A stretch of DNA of 9,927 nt from Chloroflexota bacterium. GTDB taxonomy: Bacteria > Chloroflexota > UBA4733. Position numbers and translations under genes: made by a program. The notes beneath the pieces are model-generated. The model was not told the origin of the DNA, made no database searches, and worked only from the letters and a program-made list of their open reading frames with translations. Of the stretch, positions 6,835 to 9,927 are shown in pieces (position 1 is the first letter of the stretch; each line of letters begins with the position of its first letter). The stretch spans positions 6,645 to 16,571 of the forward strand of contig JAMDCW010000095.1 of the NCBI GenBank assembly GCA_023489405.1, in the 5' to 3' direction.

Positions 6835-9800
6835 GTCTAAAAAACCAATAGAAGGCCAATCTCCCCTTTCTTCGGAGTGGAGCAGCAAAGGTTTCCCCTT
6901 AGCCTTCTTAGCGGTATTATCCTTCATCTCCTTACTCCCCCTCGTGCGCTCTGGCTTTCCAGCGACAAGCGACGGCATGTTCCACGTACTCCGCCTTATC
7001 GAGTTCCAGCGGATTTGGAACTGGCAAAACATCTTCCCACGTTGGGCTCCCGAATTCTATTTAGGCTACGGCTATCCGATTTTCCTCTTCACCCCATACT
7101 TACCGTATGCCCTAGGCGTTGTCTTGACATGGTTCCGGCTCTCACCACTTCAAGCAATGGGAGCGGAAGAAGCACTTGCACTACTAGGATCTTCCTGGTT
7201 TACCTATATGTGGCTCCGCCGGTACTTTAATTTGTGGCCGAGTATGTTCGGCAGCGCTCTCTATGTGCTTGCACCGTATCATTTGGTCAATCTCTATTTT
7301 CGGGGTGATCTTGCCGAGCTATTAGGACAGATGTGGATCCCTGCCGTATTGTGGAGCATAGGCTGGATCTCCGATAAGCCGGCGATTCTTCGATCCTGCG
7401 TTGTTGCTCTTATCGGGGCGTGTTTACTGTCTACCCATTTACTTTCAGCTTTACTAGTTACTCCAGTGCTTATCTTGAATGTATTCCGCCTTCTTTTGGT
7501 GAAATCCCGGCGATATGTGATCATCAGCTCAGCAATATTTGGTGTATCAGGTCTTTTAGCGCTATCCCTGTCATCCGCGAGCTGGTTACCTGGAGTGACT
7601 AGCACTGCAGATGCCACACTCAGTAAACTCTTACATTTTTATAACTATCAGGAGAACTTCGTACAGCTCAATAGCTTATTCTCGCGGTCACTAATACAGC
7701 ACTATGCGCCAGTATTTGCTTTCGGTCATACCTCTGGCTATCAAATAGGAATGATCCAGAGTATTGCCCTATTAGCTGGATTTTTCGCTCTTTTTTGGAG
7801 ACTATTCCATAAAGACTGGCTACTTTCCTTAGACATTACCCTCTACCTCTTGGTCGCAATTGGCGCTATCGCACTCTGCACGAGCGCAACACGTCCTATC
7901 TGGCAACATCTGCCTCCGCTCCAGCTAGCCCAATTCCCCTGGCGCTGGCTCACCACCGTGAGCATAGCCGGCGCATTCTCGGGCGCTGCTGCCATGGATA
8001 CCCTCAAAAGGAATTTTCAAGGCATCGCAGCCGTTACTGGTACTGCCATAATGGCGTTGTCCTCTCTGCTTCTCCTTACTCCAGTGCGCTTTGTCGTGCC
8101 GGCGAATCTAGCGACGAGCCAGGGCATCGCCCAGTTTGAAATTACCTATCATCTCACTGGAACTACCGCGGCCGGAGAATATCTTCCACGTACGGTTCAA
8201 CATCGAGCTTCAGTATCTGCTTGGGCGGTTGCTCAGGCTACGGGATGGACTCCACCACGCGACGGGCTGGCCACAGTGGCCCCCTCGGAACATCTCTTGC
8301 TCTCGCCCACCTATACCATCGACCACCCCAGTGCAAGCACCATCATTTTACCTATGGTCGCTGCACCTGGCTGGCGAGTAAAGGTAGACGGCAAGGTCCA
8401 GCCGTTCCATCCCGCCCCAGAGAGTGGGCTGATCCAGCTCCAGGTTCCAGGTGGTCTTCATCATGTGTCATTGCGCTACGAAGGCACACCGCTAACACGA
8501 GCCGCCGATATGCTCACCATTATCAGCTTCCTTGGCGTCGGACTAGTGTTCTTCGGGAATTTCTTCCGCATCGTGCGTGCTGCAGCCAGTAAAGCGTCGC
8601 AAGGTAGCATTCTAGGCGGCATTCGGTCGTATATTCTCGGAGAGCTTGCTCTCATCGTCCTTGCGAGCGTGACGCTTGGCGCGATGCTCCAGAATCTATC
8701 GATTTCCGCCTCGTCAGGTGCTCTCAACGCCAGCGTCGGCCCGCTCCTCTTTCGCTCTTTTACTGTAGGATATTCCTCTTCTTCTCAAGAACATACTCCT
8801 TTGCAGGCTGAAGGTGGACAGATCCTTCATATGAAAGTCATGGTCAGCGCAGCTAAGTCTTCTCGCGTCCTCATCCAGTTCTTAGACCCCGGAGGAACGG
8901 TATGGCGATCATGGACAGCGCCCGTAGCAAGCGGCGTACATACCGTCCATATCGATGCGACATTGCCAGTAGACATGTATCCTGGCATCTTCCTTTTTCG
9001 CCTCGGCGCGATTGCCGGTGGTACAGAGATGCTGCGGCTCTCCCAAGCCTCTGCCGTGGACTTACTCCCGGTAGACGGCACATTGCTGGTCGGCCCGCTC
9101 ATTGTTTTGCCGGAGCATCCCCGCGTAGGAATGCGTCCTGTTTACCATTGGGTTAACGGTCCCGGCGTCGGAGATACGTCCGTCCCTTCAAAGATCTTGG
9201 CGGGATCTTCAATGACGGTACGATGGGTCTGGAACGTGGGAGCTGCTGTTCCAGCAGCGCCAATCACCACGGTCCTTCATCTGGTTGATCACGCTGGACG
9301 CACCGTCGCCGCTCAAGACAGTGCACCTGACAACGGGTACTTTCCCTCAGCTTTCTGGAGCGCTGGAGATCGCATCGCCGATACGGCGACGTTCAGCATT
9401 CCACCTGACCTCCTTCCAGGCCGTTATTCCCTCACCCTCGGTCTATCTACCCTCACCGGACCTCTTCCAGCCGTGAATGCGCAAGGCGCCCCTATGGGTG
9501 ATGACGTCCTTCTCGGCACGGTTCTCGTACTGCCCCCATCGCAACCAGCGCCTGTAACCATTCCCTTGACCCAGATTGGCCCACTCAGTATCGGCTTAGC
9601 CGCCCCAGTCAACCCAGCTCAGCAGGGTATGACGCTCGATGTGCCGGTTGAGCTCCACAGCCCAGCTCCTCATCCTCCGGTAAAGTCGCTCATCGTTTCC
9701 CTGTTGCGAGGAAATCGGGTGTTCGCTACCCGAAAGTTCCCCGTAGGAAGTGCGGCATTCCCGCCAGAACAATGGCGCGCAGGGGAAACAGAACAACAGT

Positions 9801-9927
9801 GGCTGGCTATCCAGATCCCTGCCAGTATATCGCCAGGGGAGGCCTTGTTGACCGTGACAGTGGTAGGCTCAGGAGGAAAAGAGATTACTACTCCGCTCAC
9901 CATGATCCACATCGTAGGGCGCCCTCT
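6779..9927 (+). CDS. Large polytopic GT-C-like membrane protein (YfhO / 6-PTPS-related type) with C-terminal beta-domains, 3' end missing
   Basis: One frame runs unbroken from after the TGA at 6761-6763 to the window edge, at least 1046 residues. Residues from about 38 to 442 contain ten or so hydrophobic segments. TSDGMFH (Asp65, His69) and FPRWAP (86-91) in the first loop resemble polyprenyl-sugar-using GT-C proteins of the YfhO / 6-pyruvoyl-tetrahydropterin-synthase-related membrane family. An outer loop holds TTAAGEYLPR (462-471) and PGWRVKVDGK (530-539), the latter YfhO-like. Two more membrane segments (578-597, 618-640) precede an extracytoplasmic tail with three beta-rich units (about 678-746, 809-890, 950-1030). 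Start is uncertain: GTG 6779 has GGAAGG too close; TTG 6788 has it 11 bases away. The later ATG 6977 would lose the first membrane segment. A role in transferring or exporting lipid-linked sugars is inference; the activity is unproven. Confidence 0.85.
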   Translation, partial: MTPLITKPTLVHSLLAISKSKKPIEGQSPLSSEWSSKGFPLAFLAVLSFISLLPLVRSGFPATSDGMFHVLRLIEFQRIWNWQNIFPRWAPEFYLGYGYPIFLFTPYLPYALGVVLTWFRLSPLQAMGAEEALALLGSSWFTYMWLRRYFNLWPSMFGSALYVLAPYHLVNLYFRGDLAELLGQMWIPAVLWSIGWISDKPAILRSCVVALIGACLLSTHLLSALLVTPVLILNVFRLLLVKSRRYVIISSAIFGVSGLLALSLSSASWLPGVTSTADATLSKLLHFYNYQENFVQLNSLFSRSLIQHYAPVFAFGHTSGYQIGMIQSIALLAGFFALFWRLFHKDWLLSLDITLYLLVAIGAIALCTSATRPIWQHLPPLQLAQFPWRWLTTVSIAGAFSGAAAMDTLKRNFQGIAAVTGTAIMALSSLLLLTPVRFVVPANLATSQGIAQFEITYHLTGTTAAGEYLPRTVQHRASVSAWAVAQATGWTPPRDGLATVAPSEHLLLSPTYTIDHPSASTIILPMVAAPGWRVKVDGKVQPFHPAPESGLIQLQVPGGLHHVSLRYEGTPLTRAADMLTIISFLGVGLVFFGNFFRIVRAAASKASQGSILGGIRSYILGELALIVLASVTLGAMLQNLSISASSGALNASVGPLLFRSFTVGYSSSSQEHTPLQAEGGQILHMKVMVSAAKSSRVLIQFLDPGGTVWRSWTAPVASGVHTVHIDATLPVDMYPGIFLFRLGAIAGGTEMLRLSQASAVDLLPVDGTLLVGPLIVLPEHPRVGMRPVYHWVNGPGVGDTSVPSKILAGSSMTVRWVWNVGAAVPAAPITTVLHLVDHAGRTVAAQDSAPDNGYFPSAFWSAGDRIADTATFSIPPDLLPGRYSLTLGLSTLTGPLPAVNAQGAPMGDDVLLGTVLVLPPSQPAPVTIPLTQIGPLSIGLAAPVNPAQQGMTLDVPVELHSPAPHPPVKSLIVSLLRGNRVFATRKFPVGSAAFPPEQWRAGETEQQWLAIQIPASISPGEALLTVTVVGSGGKEITTPLTMIHIVGRP

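Overview
The window reads as chromosomal DNA of a Chloroflexota-type bacterium, perhaps of the Thermomicrobia/Sphaerobacterales kind. This rests on family resemblance only: a long-N-terminus Rho, a GT4 enzyme of the type beginning MRVLMVSKALVVG, a ComF with four CxxC pairs, and a very large GT-C-like membrane protein carrying a GEYLP motif and C-terminal beta-domains. All recognisable genes lie on the + strand. I see no tRNA, rRNA, CRISPR array, insertion sequence or phage gene.

Layout. Positions 1-657 hold the 3' end of a D-2-hydroxyacid dehydrogenase gene. A 374-base gap follows, with a good sigma-70-type promoter at 731-758, implying a leader of about 265 nt ahead of rho. Transcription terminator Rho occupies 1032-2948 and has an unusual disordered N-terminal third. 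A GT4 glycosyltransferase (3088-4188) and a ComF-family phosphoribosyltransferase (4193-4903) are tightly packed. A lipoprotein glycoside hydrolase of clan GH-A type (4918-6027) follows 14 bases later behind a strong Shine-Dalgarno sequence; it is clearly richer in G+C than its neighbours. After 126 bases come a YhhQ-family queuosine-precursor transporter (6154-6834) and, overlapping its end, a membrane protein of at least 1046 residues that runs off the window (from about 6779).

How the genes fit together. Three products point to cell-envelope glycans: the cytoplasmic GT4 transferase, the exported glycosidase-like lipoprotein and the large GT-C-like membrane protein. The others (Rho, ComF, YhhQ, dehydrogenase) are housekeeping or salvage functions, so this looks like a run of co-directional genes rather than one dedicated pathway. 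I found no convincing new defence or mobile system. The best leads are the Rho N-terminus and leader, the compositional break at the glycosidase gene, and the repeated beta-domains at the end of the large membrane protein.
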